Below are positions 1 to 11,822 of a stretch of 60,000 nt of DNA, one piece after another. Position numbers and translations under genes: made by a program. The stretch is from Polytrichum commune (Eukaryota; Streptophyta; Polytrichopsida; Polytrichales; Polytrichaceae). Every line of letters starts with the position of its first letter. Position 1 is the stretch's first letter. The stretch is taken from assembly GCA_950295325.1 (NCBI GenBank), contig OX485803.1, positions 17,300,001-17,360,000 of the forward strand, read 5' to 3'. Below the pieces are notes generated by a model. That model saw only the letters and a list, made by a program, of their open reading frames with translations. It was not told the origin of the DNA and ran no database searches.

Positions 1-236
1 GATGATTATAAAAGAGTTGTGAAATTGAGGGTGCAAGATACGGTCAACCGTGTGGAAATGGACTCAGGCAATTAAAGGGGTAGAAAGGGTAGTAGAATAA
101 CATTCATTAACTCATTCCTCAATTTCACAACTCATTTATGATAAATTCCCCTCATTCAGTCAACTATCCATTAGTGCTTCATACAAAACCTCAAAAGCAG
201 GAATCTAAACAGGATAGGGACACCCAAAACAAATAC
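1..236 (-). other. Intron of the O-fucosyltransferase gene
   Basis: The exon ending at 237 is followed on the minus strand by a GTATTT donor. No continuation of the family sequence (the block expected after EAEKLTSLR) is seen in 1-236, so this is read as intron running off the edge. Confidence 0.6.
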
Positions 237-2836
237 CGTAAGCTTGTCAGTTTCTCAGCTTCTTCTTTGGTACAGCCTTCAGTGCAACCAGAGAACGCCA
301 ACATATCCATCTCATAGCGTAAATGAAGTACAAGGAAGGGGCCTTGTGCCCGTAGCATTTGCACTAGCTTCTGCCCAATGTCCATGATCTCCTTTCTGAA
401 GCGCAACGCATGAAAATTTACAAAGCAACGAAGTCTTTGAACCTCCAACGGTGCTCTATTAGCTAGCCTCGTATCCGTCTTCTCCAAATGCACTACAGTA
501 TGCGTCCGGATAAGAGGCAATATCTGCACCACCCATTGAACATTCATCATGCTCATTCATCCTCAACGCAGGTCATTTGGTACTGCACACTCACACTCTC
601 ACATTCATTACGGATACATATATACATATATATATAAAACAGACTGTTTGATGAAAACTTACAACATCTGTATAGTATGACACGTTGGACCAGCTGCCTG
701 GAGGCATATAAAGGACTTTCAGCTCTCCCTTTTGTATTCTCTCATTGATTTGGGTTGGAAGATTCTTGACTATTCGCACAGAGGTCTTCAAGGAATTTAA
801 AAAATGATCTGTATCGAAAATGTCGCCAAAATCACTGCGTCACAAGAAAAGGACAAAATCACTATACCAAATTGGTCCAAATTGTAATAAAAACTGAAGG
901 GTATCTTGCTTCTATGGACATAACCTCAGGATGATTCCAGAAAGTTAAGCACTCTTCAATTTTCCAGCAAGAATCTGAAGCAAATCAACCAAAGCAAATG
1001 ACACATGCAGATGGTCTTCTCCATCACAGATCACAAAAACATGTGATGATAATTAATGATCTGAACTCGGTGTGTGTACATGAAAATACCATATACCTTG
1101 GGTCTGCCCACAGTGAGCTCTTGTCAAGGTCAGGTATTACTAAAGTCACATTCATGAGCTTGGCAATGGCCACCATGTCACAAATCTGGCACATCAAAAG
1201 TTCCCACATTCTGCAACATAAACAATTTACTTCTTTAACGATTTCTAGGCTAAATGCTAAGAATAAGAATAAAATTGAAAAGTCCCACCAATAGAGATTT
1301 CCTTAAGATTGTGGATAGATTGCACAGCCTGATGTGATAAGGAAACACAAAGAAACAAGGTTTCCAAAACAACTCTTATTCATTGCAACAATCTAGGAGC
1401 TTACACAAACACTTCACAAACACAAATGCAATTGAGAAAAAATTTATGGAATAAAGTTTCATACCCCTGCCCGCATCTGGTTAAGGCCGCCATTGGCTGA
1501 AACTGTAAGGTAGCCATTGCTCTTGTACATCCCTGTCAAGGACAATCGCATGTCATGAAAGTATTTTTGTCCCTCGACTATGAAAAAACAGCTACAAAAT
1601 GCAACATCTTATACTGAGGTAGGGCATGCTTGAAGCCACACCCACAATCCTACAACCAACACCCTTAAATAATGCATAATGATTTCACATTGATTTTGAG
1701 AATGTCCACCACCTTGTCATCAGGCTCCCATGATGGTTTTGGACCATCTACCAAATACACTTTGAGCCCTTATAACTTTTGCGTACGGAATTCAACTAAG
1801 ATGTACTTTGGTATGTTGGAATCCTCTGTCAATTGCTAACAAGAGTCATTTACGACCATGTAATCTAATAATAGTATCTATACTCAGCACTTGAAGTGAC
1901 GGTTTTAGTAACATCTACCTTATAGACATCATATCATCTATAGCACGCATCTGGAACAGGACATGAGATATTCATACCATCGGATTGTGTGTAGTCTAGT
2001 TGACCAGAGGGTGTCAGCATTCCCAGACATGAAGGCCAATTTGTATGTAGCAACTTTGGTTGCCAAAGTTCTCCCAAGGTTCTAAGCTGAACCAAGCATG
2101 TGCATAAAAGAATGCTCGTACTCACCCACACAATCTGCAAGCGATTTGACCAGAATATTATATTAGCAACCAACTACCTAAACTGCATGTCAAATGCGGA
2201 TCACTAAGTAATTGGAGATTCTTGGAATTGATGTTCATCTATTCATTCACGCTTAATCAGCTCCTAAATTGGTGACCAAAAACGCCCCACTCTTCCCAGG
2301 TGACTTCCAAACCAACAAGTATGACAACTACTGCAACAAGAGCTATAGCTAATGTTTTTAGTGTGGCAATTGTGCTTACACAAATATTATAGCAATTTCT
2401 AATCACACAATTAATGATATAGAATGGAGTCCTTCAGTAAAGAGAAACAGAATGTGACCAATACAATACAGTCTCAGTCTCCAGACTAGCATTGAGTTTA
2501 CGTAAACAGCAAGTAAACTTTGGATAAACAACCTAATTAATATTCCAAGAGTCTTACTAGAAAGACATATCACCTCTGGAGCATTTCAATAAAGAACTAA
2601 AAAACTTCCAACATGATAAAAGGCCTCCCTCTCTGTCCCCACTCTTCTAACCAACTCCCGCACCATCACCGATTCCACCAAAGTAAACTTTACACAAAAA
2701 AGTTGTATGAGAATTCCAACAAAACTTACAAAACCACACGACTTACATGAATTAGTACAGATTTATTTACCTTGGACACAGACAGGGTAACCCTGCTGCT
2801 GCAGCACTGCTCCTTCCTCCTGCTTGTGGTCATCAT
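237..2836 (-). CDS. GDP-fucose protein O-fucosyltransferase family protein (5' six exons, gene runs off left edge)
   Basis: Coding exons on the minus strand, in reading order: 2836-2771, 2134-1978, 1532-1465, 1185-1097, 834-663 and 523-237. Each has GT/AG borders and the phases chain without a break, giving 279 visible residues. The start is the first of two ATGs (2836-2834); an in-frame TGA lies two codons upstream. Residues 1-22 form a short basic tail and about 25-40 (core [11 protein letters not shown]) a single membrane span, as in a type II Golgi enzyme. [14 protein letters not shown] follows at about residues 89-102. [14 protein letters not shown] at about 251-264 is the conserved H-x-R block of plant O-fucosyltransferases. 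The family moves fucose from GDP-fucose to protein or wall glycans; the substrate here is unknown. The last donor (after 237) leaves phase 2, so the catalytic C-terminus lies outside the window. Family call is firm; subgroup is not assigned. Confidence 0.93.
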
Positions 2837-4718
2837 ACCTCATGCTGCCCAATACCCATAAGACATCATCCCCAAATCTAGGATTGTAGCAACCTTACAA
2901 TGTTCTGAATCAATAATGCATGAATCATGTGAGTGTTCAAAATATCCTCGTAAAACATGGACATAGCAACTAGAACAATCCAGAATCATGTTTACAAAAC
3001 ACTGCAGAAGCAGAGGTTGCCTTTGAGAAGGACAAGAAAATGTACAGATAGAACATCAGGGAACCTTCAAATTCTAGAGGTGAAAACTAAACCCTAACCC
3101 GATCTCTTTTGGAATAAGATTCTTTCATTTCTCAACCATTACAGCATTCTTCTGCAACTTATCAAATGGTGCTTCTGCAGGACGGAGGTAGATGCTTCAA
3201 TTCATGACACCTGATTTAACATTCATGAATACTTAAATCTTCAATATACAACTGAAACACTTCTTTTTTGAACCCTCTGAAAAGGACACTGGTCAATGAG
3301 TTATTGTAATTTTGTGATTCATTGACAGCAGTATGCCTTCCAAAAAACATCGTCAATGCGTGCATTAAGTTTGAAACTTAAATGTACACATTGACATGTG
3401 AGTTCAATGTCCCTAGATCACAATATAGCAAATCATCACAAATATGAACTCTTGTGATCAGGAATTTGCTTTTTCCTTAACATGAGGAAAATCGAAGTGG
3501 ACAGTATTAAAGAGAGTTGTTTGGTATGGAGCAAAATTCATGTCAAACTAATGACATGTATACCAAGTCATCATTTCTAAGTGTATGGACTGATGAATTT
3601 TGATTAAAGCAATGGGAAACCTATCACTAAATAGATCATTCCACAGAAGTAAGCCCCTATGCAGGTTATAGAGATGGCAGCACCTCAATCAGGAATCTGG
3701 TGCCACAAATAGGTGTGGCTGGGCATGAAGCAATACCTATTTCTCTCTGCAATCCTGATTCAACTGAATTCTTGAAACACAAATTTTAAAGTAATAGTTT
3801 TCTTGACATGTGTAGGCTATTAGGATTAAGTCCATCACTGCAAGAGTAATTGACCTCGTTCCAACACTTCCAGTGGATGCTTCAGAAGAATCTAATGAAT
3901 CCTTTCATCAACATAGACCATGAGGAAGACGACACCAGAAGTGCTTTCAAAAAGCCAGAGCTACTCACCAGCTGGAAGTGGAAATCTCCTGAAACTCGTG
4001 GTCTCCAATATTGTGGATCAAAGAATCTAAAACCTCTGGAATCCTACCAGTACTGTGGCTAAGAGGGACGAATTTGGATGATCTTGTAAGCTGCACATAC
4101 AAGAAATGTATTGTTCAAAAATCTCCTCAACTTTGAAGTCAACCTCAGGTAAATCCTGCAATTGAGACTCCACACAATTAGCATTGCCCTACATTGCCAT
4201 GCAGAGGCAATCGCAATGTATAATATGCACCCAATGCACAGTTTGAGGTCATCATTGTTTCAGTTATCTCAAAAAGACAGAAAGGTCTTAGAATGTGAAA
4301 CTACATCAAGCCAAATTAAGAAGTGACAACAGCACCCTAATGACAGGCAACAGCTTCCAAAATACAGACAAACCCAAGAAACAGGCCAGACCTACATGGG
4401 TTAAGCCTGGCAACCAACCTGCATATTCATTGAGCTGGGACCACCCAGTCAGCAAAATACATACCATGACCAGAATACCTGTAGGTACACAAACAAAGCA
4501 AATGCCACTTGGTTTAAACAACGCTTATAAAACAGGTGCTACCGTTTAAATAATAGTCCCGGTATATTTCCTTCCGACACATGGGACAATATGGCGTACA
4601 CTGCATTGAAATTCTCTAGAAGTTACAATTGAGCAATTTGACACCTCATCATTGGCTCTCAGGAGACACAGTGGACATCTCATTTTGCCTCACAAACGCA
4701 TTGAACTAGACAACACAC

Positions 4719-4873
4719 GAAGTCATCATAAGGTTCCTCAGACATGTATTTGTCCCTGATCACACACATACACAGTGATGATCCACTGCAGAATCAAACA
4801 TGCATTGATCATAAAACTCAAAATTCAATGAGCCGATATAATTAAACTGGCCTAAATGATCCGCGCCACAAAA

Positions 4874-4929
<56 letters not shown>

Positions 4930-5432
4930 CATCAGCAATTCCCCCAATTCTTAGCCAAATCCAGAACCAGAAGCAAGGAACCACATTCACGCTACCAGCA
5001 ATCCACAGCCTGGTCCTCAGCATTCAACATTCACAACTCTCCCAAAACCTCCGAAATTTAGTCATCAGATTGGCTCCTCAACATGTACTTGTCCCGATCA
5101 CACAACATACACAATGATGTTCTACTGCAGAACAGAGCAAGCATACATTGATCGGAAAACTTAAAATTCAATGAGCAAAACTAAGTTAAAATGGCTTAAA
5201 TGAACAACGCCCTGACAAAAATCAGACGCAGAATATTAACTACCAGGCGCCTACCTGCTTCCACACCTCTCTCAAGAAGTCTCAGAAATTGAGCCAATAA
5301 AACATCAGCAATTTCCGCAAATTCTTAGCCAAATCCAAAACTACAAGCAACGAACCACATTCGAGCTACCGGCAATCCACAGCCTGGTCCTCACCATCCA
5401 ACAATCACCACTCTCCCAAAACCCTCCGAAAC
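4719..5432. repeat. Imperfect tandem duplication (~340-bp unit) in the O-fucosyltransferase leader
   Basis: The stretch from about 4719 (agtcatca, then ggttcctca) to 5058 recurs from about 5059 to 5432. Shared blocks include the 'cttgtcc..gatcacac', 'aaaattcaatgagc', 'ttcttagccaaatcc' and 'ccacagcctggtcctca' segments in the same order. The first unit contains the microsatellite; the second holds unrelated extra sequence at about 5215-5320. Confidence 0.8.
4874..4927. repeat. (CT)n followed by (AT)n microsatellite
   Basis: About 25 bases of CT repeats run directly into about 29 bases of AT repeats, inside the first unit of the leader tandem duplication. Confidence 0.95.
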
Positions 5433-5526
5433 AGGGCACTTCTCGCCACCAGGATTCAAATTTCACTCTCCTCACACCACAGGATGAATTCAGCAAAAAC
5501 ACAACAGTAGGAACAACGCGCGCACG

Positions 5527-5552
5527 CACTCACTCACTCACTCACTCACTCA
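5527..5552. repeat. (CACT)n microsatellite
   Basis: Six uninterrupted CACT units next to alternating cgcgcacgcac. Confidence 0.95.
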
Positions 5553-5570
5553 TTGCGTCAATTGCTGTTT

Positions 5571-6095
5571 CAATCTTTTCCGTGATCCAATGTCACCCTC
5601 GCTCCACATCCTCCCCGCCCGCCGCGCCATCAAGCTCCCGTCCGTCCGCCCAGAACCTCGAGGCCTCACCCTAACCACCGCCGGCTGCTCAAAATTCGGC
5701 CTCCACCGCCATCTAGAGGCCCAACCCTAGCATTCCCAAAGAACTCCGGTCACGCTCAACGCAAACGCAGATATACCAAATTCCAAACCAAATCGAATTA
5801 GGCCGAATTTCGCGCGCTGTGTTGGCGTTGCGGAAGGCTGGAGTCCGGGCGAGCATGGATTGCCCGGCGGGGGGGGGGAGGGAGGGGCGATCTCAGGGCG
5901 AGCTCCACAGATCCCTTCCCGCGACGAAGCTGTGAAGAAGCTTTGGAGGAGGAGATGACGACGAAGACGACGACGAAGATGAAAGATGAAGACGAAGACG
6001 AAGAAGAAACGAAGAAGAGGAGGAAGTAGAGGGGAGGGACTGAGGGAGAAATTGGTAAGGGTAGAGCCAAGCTACGGGCACTACGTGCAAAAGTC
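5571..6095 (-). promoter_or_regulatory. GC-rich presumed transcription start region of the O-fucosyltransferase gene
   Basis: This is the only GC-rich stretch in the first 9 kb, with CG-rich runs at 5600-5700 and 5800-5930. It contains a GAC/GAA trinucleotide tract at about 5950-6030 and a G10-type run near 5867-5878. It lies 2.7-3.2 kb upstream of the ATG on the minus strand, just before repeat sequence begins. The poly-Ser/Val frames read here are by-products of the trinucleotide tract. The role is inferred from position and composition only. Confidence 0.4.
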
Positions 6096-7894
6096 CTTTT
6101 GGTTACTAAACTAAGTTAATGCATCCACTCCACTATATTTAGCCCCCCTCCACCATGGGTCCGACATCTTTTGCGAAAGTCAATCGAGGGAATCTAACGG
6201 GACTCGCGCACAAGTGCCATTTTCAATTCAAAGCCCCCCACGACTCCACCGTCTTGTTGTTCAATTGGTTACATGGAGTGATGAGTCCGGCGGCAAGCAA
6301 TGAAGTCCATGTCGACAAGATAATGTCGAGAATGTCAAATTCGAATGAGTTTTATAACATTCTTTTGTTGACCTCTTATCTTCGGCGGGCTAGCATTTTC
6401 GTGGAAAGGTTATGGGATCGATCGATTCCAAAATGAGTGAATGCATGTTGACACGGAAATGTATTTCAAGTTTTTCAATTGGATTTCAACTTATCAAGTG
6501 GAAGAAGTTCACCGGTCATCCAAGTCAAAGGCTTTTTAAAATTGGATAAGATCAAGTGTGGAGGAGACATGTAAGTTTAGTCACATCAGTCACCATTTAT
6601 CACTGGAAACCCTACTACCTAGCGTGTGCTCGTCATCACTAACAATGTCATGAAAAGTGTTGTAACAAATAAGAAAGTGAACATTGTTAAGCTCTTCAAG
6701 ATTATTATGTTAGTTGGAGAATTAAGACTATATCATGGTTGGTTGCATGCCTAAGTTTAAGTTGGAATGAGTGATGTGTCCGGAAGGCATTAGTTCCAAA
6801 ACAAAACAAAAAGAGCACATATCCATAGAAGCAACACAAACAAAAACAAGAGCAAAACAAAAACATGTCGGATGGTGGGCAAGCATCGTATGGGAAACTA
6901 AAATGAGTCCCTGCTAATATTGAGATTGCCACATTCATATGAGTTTTGTTGGTAGGTTGTTTAATCCATCCCCTCCATGATATTTAACACAACTATCTCC
7001 GATCTAAGGGCCACTTTACAATACAGCTTGAGGGCCCTTCAGCAATGATATACAAATTGGGATTGATCAAGAAAACAAAGATGGTTCATGTACCTTTACC
7101 ATCGACTTTGAAGGCATGAAGGACATAAGATCATCACATGGATGAATACTCTAAATGATGTCCTACATGGCTTGAAGCGGATGATATCCCATGTGTCTAC
7201 CAAATATTTTGTTGCACCTATCAAAATGTAGTGGGTCTAACGCAAAACTAGTGCCCGTGTCAATCAATTACATTGCCATTGGCTTCTAAAAATATTACAT
7301 TGCCATGGTGGGGTACTTGAACCTGAACAAACATTGTAGTCCCTCAACATGGTTCACTTTCATTTTACACCAAGCTTGAGAGACCATCAATTGCAAAAAT
7401 AGATTTTTATTTCCCATGGCAAGGCCTTTGGATGGTTTTCAAGGGCCACAACTCCTTGTTTATGTGTAAAGCGTTCCTAAAGACCCAATGAAAGTATCAT
7501 GGATGAAAAACCTACATGGGATTCCTACATGGCAAACTATGAATAATGTTCGCAGTTTGGGAGAGTTACGTCATGCTCACCTCCAATACGTAGACTTGAA
7601 GCAAATTATGGCATACCATGTCAATGTTATAGCCTTTGGATGAGAATCAATGGTCATGGACCTCAGCACATGTGTGAAATGGCTTTGAGGCAATATATCA
7701 AGAGGGAAAACGATGGAGTTTGGAGTCCATCCCAACTTTGAAATTACAAGGGTTGGAAGTTAGTTGGTAGGCAAGTGATACTTAACATATAAGTTCATAC
7801 ATCCACCACATTATATTTAGTATGGCATCCACCATGTGCCCGTTTTTTGGTGCCAACCAACAAAATTTCGTGCAAAATCCAATCATGAATCCAA

Positions 7895-8297
7895 CAAGAA
7901 AACGGTAAAACCGTGAGGCTATGTTCTTTACTATGAAAGACTATAATTGTAGTTGTCCACTTTGCTCATGCCAATCCATGGTTATTCACTATACCAAACC
8001 TTTCTTGGATTTTGGGCACCTTCTTCTCAAATGCGGGTCAAGGATTGAAGCTACTCATTTATCACTCGAAATTTTTAAAATGAATAATCAAGAACTACCG
8101 AAATAACTATAGTTAACTAGATTTCTTTCAATACATTTTAGGGAGCAATTAGAGAGAGAGAGAGAGTCCACATTAAATAAGGTGGACCAAAAATAACAAG
8201 AACAAGTAACGTCCAAGTGTGAACGCAAAGTGGTTAGGAAATTTGCTCTTGAAACGTAGAAGTTGATGCATAGTCTCTGTCCTACAAACAGAGCCAA
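7895..8297. mobile_element. ~403-bp insertion, unclassified mobile element
   Basis: Copy 2 reads straight through at 18535-18540 (atccaa then taaggcac), while copy 1 carries about 403 extra bases bordered by CCAA on both sides (7891-7894 and 8294-8297). A second copy lies in reverse orientation at about 36345-36770. No clear terminal inverted repeats. It holds AACTATAGTTAACTAG (8105-8120) followed by a block shared with the element at 11823-12347, so the two may be related. A short (GA)n run lies at about 8151-8167. Confidence 0.65.
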
Positions 8298-9771
8298 TAA
8301 AGCACACTTGCCTTTGTGTTGTTTTCAAAGCTTCGTTGTGGTACCCGTTATTGTTGCGGCCCACATTGATTGCTTGCTTATCTAATAGCATGCCCACATT
8401 TATTCACATGAGCGATCAATGAACAACTCCTACTAACAAGGGGTCATTTTGACCAATTAGAGTCACTAGATGTAACAAGTTTTGGTAGAACGTGTTCATT
8501 GGTGGTCCGCATCAGTAGGTGTGGGTGGGCTATAAGTTAATCAAGGTTGGACTTGCACATGGGGGTCCTCCATTCAGTGGGAGGAATTAAACATCACCAA
8601 TGTTGGTGTTTGGCTTTGGATGGGGATATCCTCACATTTTTTGGCCAACACTAATGTGCCATGTTGAGTAAGGGGGTCAACATTGCTTGCACTGGTATAT
8701 ATGTGGTGACATGACCATCTAACATGAAACAACTATAATAACATATGGATTGTGGTCATTCTTGTTAAATAGTTGTGTCATGTGGACATCACGTTTTTAC
8801 TAGTGTTGAGAGATTGAATTTGCCTTCTTTGTATTATCCAACATGCAACAAGAATGTGGCTATCATTCTATTATTCCTTTTCAGACTCTATTGGGTGAGT
8901 TGATTGAATTTTTGGTCTCACAATTGTAGAGAAACAAACAAAAACAATCAAACAAACAAATTGAGGGAGGCATTAATTCTTAAAGCATGTTACGCGAGGT
9001 GAGACATAAAACTTGATGGAAAATACTGCAATCTCAAACTTGTATCCAAATAGGTTTATGCATATCAATTTTGTTCTACTCAAATCAAAGTCATTTATTG
9101 GTTCCGAAATAGAGAGGACATCAAGTTCTCTCCTTAAACTTTAACTTTCCCTATAAGTGTGTGGAACACCGATTTTCAGTCTCCGGGATATAATTAAGGA
9201 CACTTCTAAGTTGATGTGGGGTCAATTTCTTCATCATTTAGTGGGTTTTGCTAGCCTAGCCATCCATGTAACATTCCTTAACAATATGAGCAAGTTTGGT
9301 GGGCCTACAATTGACTCAATATATCCCCAAATCATAAGCAAAGATGTTGACACTATATTTCTTGAGATCAAATATGATAAATTAAGCCCAATTTCGATAG
9401 GGTTGGCATGGATTCAATAATACAATTTCAAGACAAGAAAAATTAATGACTCTAATTCTAAGATTATCGGTCATCTACGATGTGGGCAATAGTTTGTACC
9501 CCTAAAAATAAATACGAACAATTATTTGTGTTGAAGGATGATACAACTTAATTTTTTGCCTGTAATGTCGTTCAAAAGAGTCCAAAGGAGAAACATATGA
9601 GATTGGACCAATGAAGTCTATGCAAGTGTTGAAATTGCCAATTAGGCACAAAGTAAGTGTAATTAATATTGTTTCTCAAAATTAGTGGCCAATGTTGATT
9701 AAAGTGGTGGTCATGGCTCATTATGTAGTATCATGACAGTATCATGTAACACCCTTTCTACTTGTCACTTA

Positions 9772-10164
9772 GGGCCAGTTTACACTACAGTGGAGAAGTC
9801 CACCGGTCATGAAAAAAGGGCGTTTCTCAATTGTGATTGGTCGAAAATGCAACTCTTGACCGGTGGGTGTTTACACTAGGTGAAGAAAACAATGGTGCTG
9901 AACTTTTCTCATGAATGATAAAATGACATGGCCGCCTACATGGCGACACTTTTTGGAGTTGGGCTTCTCCGGAGGAGGAGTTTCTTGTCCGGCCTCAAGA
10001 GGCCGGACAAGAAACTCCTCCTCCAGAGAAGCCCAACTCAATAAAAATATTTTATTGCCTTTAATTCTTCTCCGGCACATCCACCATTTGCCTCATATAA
10101 CCATGTCTTGGCCAAGCATTCTTGACCGACCGGAGGCCTTCTCCACCGTAGTGTAAACCGGCCC
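9772..10164. mobile_element. PIF/Harbinger (Tourist-like) foldback MITE, 393 bp
   Basis: Ends are GGGCCAGTTTACACTAC on the left and, read inward from the right, GGGCCGGTTTACACTAC, followed by GGTGGAGAAG-type sequence on both sides. A TTA target duplication flanks it (9769-9771, 10165-10167). The matching place in copy 2 (about 19995) lacks the insert. The centre is a near-perfect 40-bp hairpin (9957-9996 against 9999-10038, one mismatch seen, AA loop). Frames inside are products of the palindrome. Confidence 0.9.
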
Positions 10165-10265
10165 TTAGTGATTGAAAACAATTCAAGTGGTCAACAATGA
10201 ATAGTGTGGATCACAATAAATGAATGGTTTAGTGCAAGTAATTATGCTTGGTTATATGCACAATT

Positions 10266-10874
10266 CTCAGGGGGGGGGGGGTCAGTCCCTCTTGTGTTAT
10301 GTAACCACGTGCGTACAAAGAGTGTTTTTATGAGGGCTATTTACCTCCTCATTTGGATTTTAGGGAACGCTTTAAGTAGAAAAGAACAACTTCACCAAAT
10401 ATTCAACACCCTATTGGTAGTTTTATATATATATATATATATATAAACCTATATTATTTCAAATGATGCTAAATTACTTATAAAATTTTGGTTTACTCGT
10501 TCCATATGAAGACAAACTTGAGACTCCAATATGGCATGGTGTATATTCAGGTTGCTTTATATTGTTGAAAGAAGAGTGTACACTTCATAACCCAGTCGTT
10601 CAATTTTCATTCATTTCTAATGTACTATATGTGAATATACTCATTCCATTTTTTAAAATCTCTTTACTATTTTTGTCATACTAAGTTCTTTCTACCTCAA
10701 CCCTAAAGTGGGGGTTTTCCCCTCATGCTAAATTATATATAATCACATATATCATAATTTAAGCAATCTATGGTAGATCCAAAGTTTCTCTAATTTTTCT
10801 TGCCAATGTATAAAAAGGCACACTATAGTTGTTTTCACGTGGTTTCTATTTTTTGGCCAGTCACCCCCCCTGAG
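10266..10874. mobile_element. hAT-type non-autonomous element, 609 bp
   Basis: The left end is CTCAGGGGGG and the right end CCCCCCTGAG. The 8-bp flanks GCACAATT (10258-10265) and GCATAATT (10875-10882) differ by one base. Copy 2 retains the empty site GCACAATT at about 20092-20099 followed by the same gtgatggc. An 8-bp duplication and CAGGGG-type ends fit the hAT superfamily. An (AT)n run lies at about 10424-10445. No transposase frame. Confidence 0.85.
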
Positions 10875-10973
10875 GCATAATTGTGATGGCAGTGCAAAAA
10901 AAACTTTGTCAAAAGTTTTTGATTGCTTTTCATAACATTAAGTAGCAAGCCCGGAATGACCTTCTAAAAAAAA

Positions 10974-11001
10974 CATCAAACCAACACGTGTTGGTTTGAT
11001 G
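10974..11001. repeat. Perfect 28-bp palindrome
   Basis: CATCAAACCAACAC is followed immediately by its exact reverse complement, centred on CACGTG. It lies in a stretch of about 480 bases present in copy 1 only (about 10925-11400). Confidence 0.9.
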
Positions 11002-11822
11002 CTCTTCCAAAAGTAAACGTGACGCTACTTTTGAGTTTTACGTAGGCTATTTTGACTCTATTTGGGTAGTTACCTTCAATGCTCATAATTAATTATGTGT
11101 GTTTCTATGACAAAACTAGTGCCAAGTGATGGTAAAGGTTCTAATCTTGGCTAAATTACGATCTAAACAAATCTAATTAGCTTTAAAGCAACGGGAAAGT
11201 TGATGAGGTCAAAAAGGTAGTTGCGCTTTTTGGAAAAGTCTCCCGACACTCACATTGGAAACCTCTTTGATGCCTTTTTGAGGCTACTATATTTGATTAA
11301 TTATTCATTCATTCACCCTTGCTTTGCAAGCTTTTCCCCTTTTGTTAAGGTAATATTGCGGATACTCAAGTGTACCCTCCTAGCATTGCTATTTAATGTT
11401 ATGTTGTTTTGGTGAGGAATTGATAAAAATATGTTACTTATAACCCAAAGAGATCCGTAAATAAAAGTGTGAGTGAAATATGCTTAAATCTCATTAGAAG
11501 TGATCAATCTGTCATTGAAATATATGAAAAATAGACAGGTATGTTGGACCTTTTAGACTAAACCAACGAGATGATTGACATAGAAACTTGCTCACTTTAA
11601 ATACCCAACTCATGAAAGTGTCTGGAATGGGTGCCATTACGTTAAAGTTCATTAGCATACTTGACAATAAGAATATTGATGAGAAACTTTGTGCGGATTT
11701 GGATCCAATGTGCTTCACTACATTAGATTTGAGCCTTCTCTAACTTAAGCACATTGATTATCCCATTTAGAGAGGACGGGCTAATAGTGCATGTTGGAAA
11801 TCAGTGAAGGTGACATAATTTC

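Larger units (their letters stand above)
2837..5570 (-). other. 5' leader/intron region of the O-fucosyltransferase gene
   Basis: No exon with family similarity was found upstream of the ATG at 2836, and the open frames here are short and unrelated. A telomere-box-like AAACCCTAACCC lies at about 3090. The simplest reading is untranslated leader with one or more introns between the ATG and a GC-rich presumed transcription start near 5.6-6.1 kb. The region also holds a 340-bp tandem duplication and a CT/TA microsatellite, listed separately. Leader splice sites are not determined. Confidence 0.45.

Noticed and set aside
3088-3099. Telomere-type AAACCCTAACCC as an interstitial telomere
   Set aside because: A single unit only. 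At most a telo-box motif as found in many plant leaders, not a repeat array.
5798-6090. Minus-strand Ser/Val-rich frames at the presumed O-fucosyltransferase transcription start
   Set aside because: These are translations of the GAC/GAA trinucleotide tract in alternative frames. The true start at 2836 has an in-frame stop just upstream.
9157-9420. 87-residue open frame preserved in both repeat-block copies (second at 19390-19644)
   Set aside because: Between the copies most base differences change the amino acid (about 13 of 18 by eye). There is no sign of purifying selection and no recognisable family; preservation reflects recent duplication.
9911-10156. Open frames on both strands within the Tourist-like MITE
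   Set aside because: They mirror each other because of the central palindrome; a by-product of the foldback.
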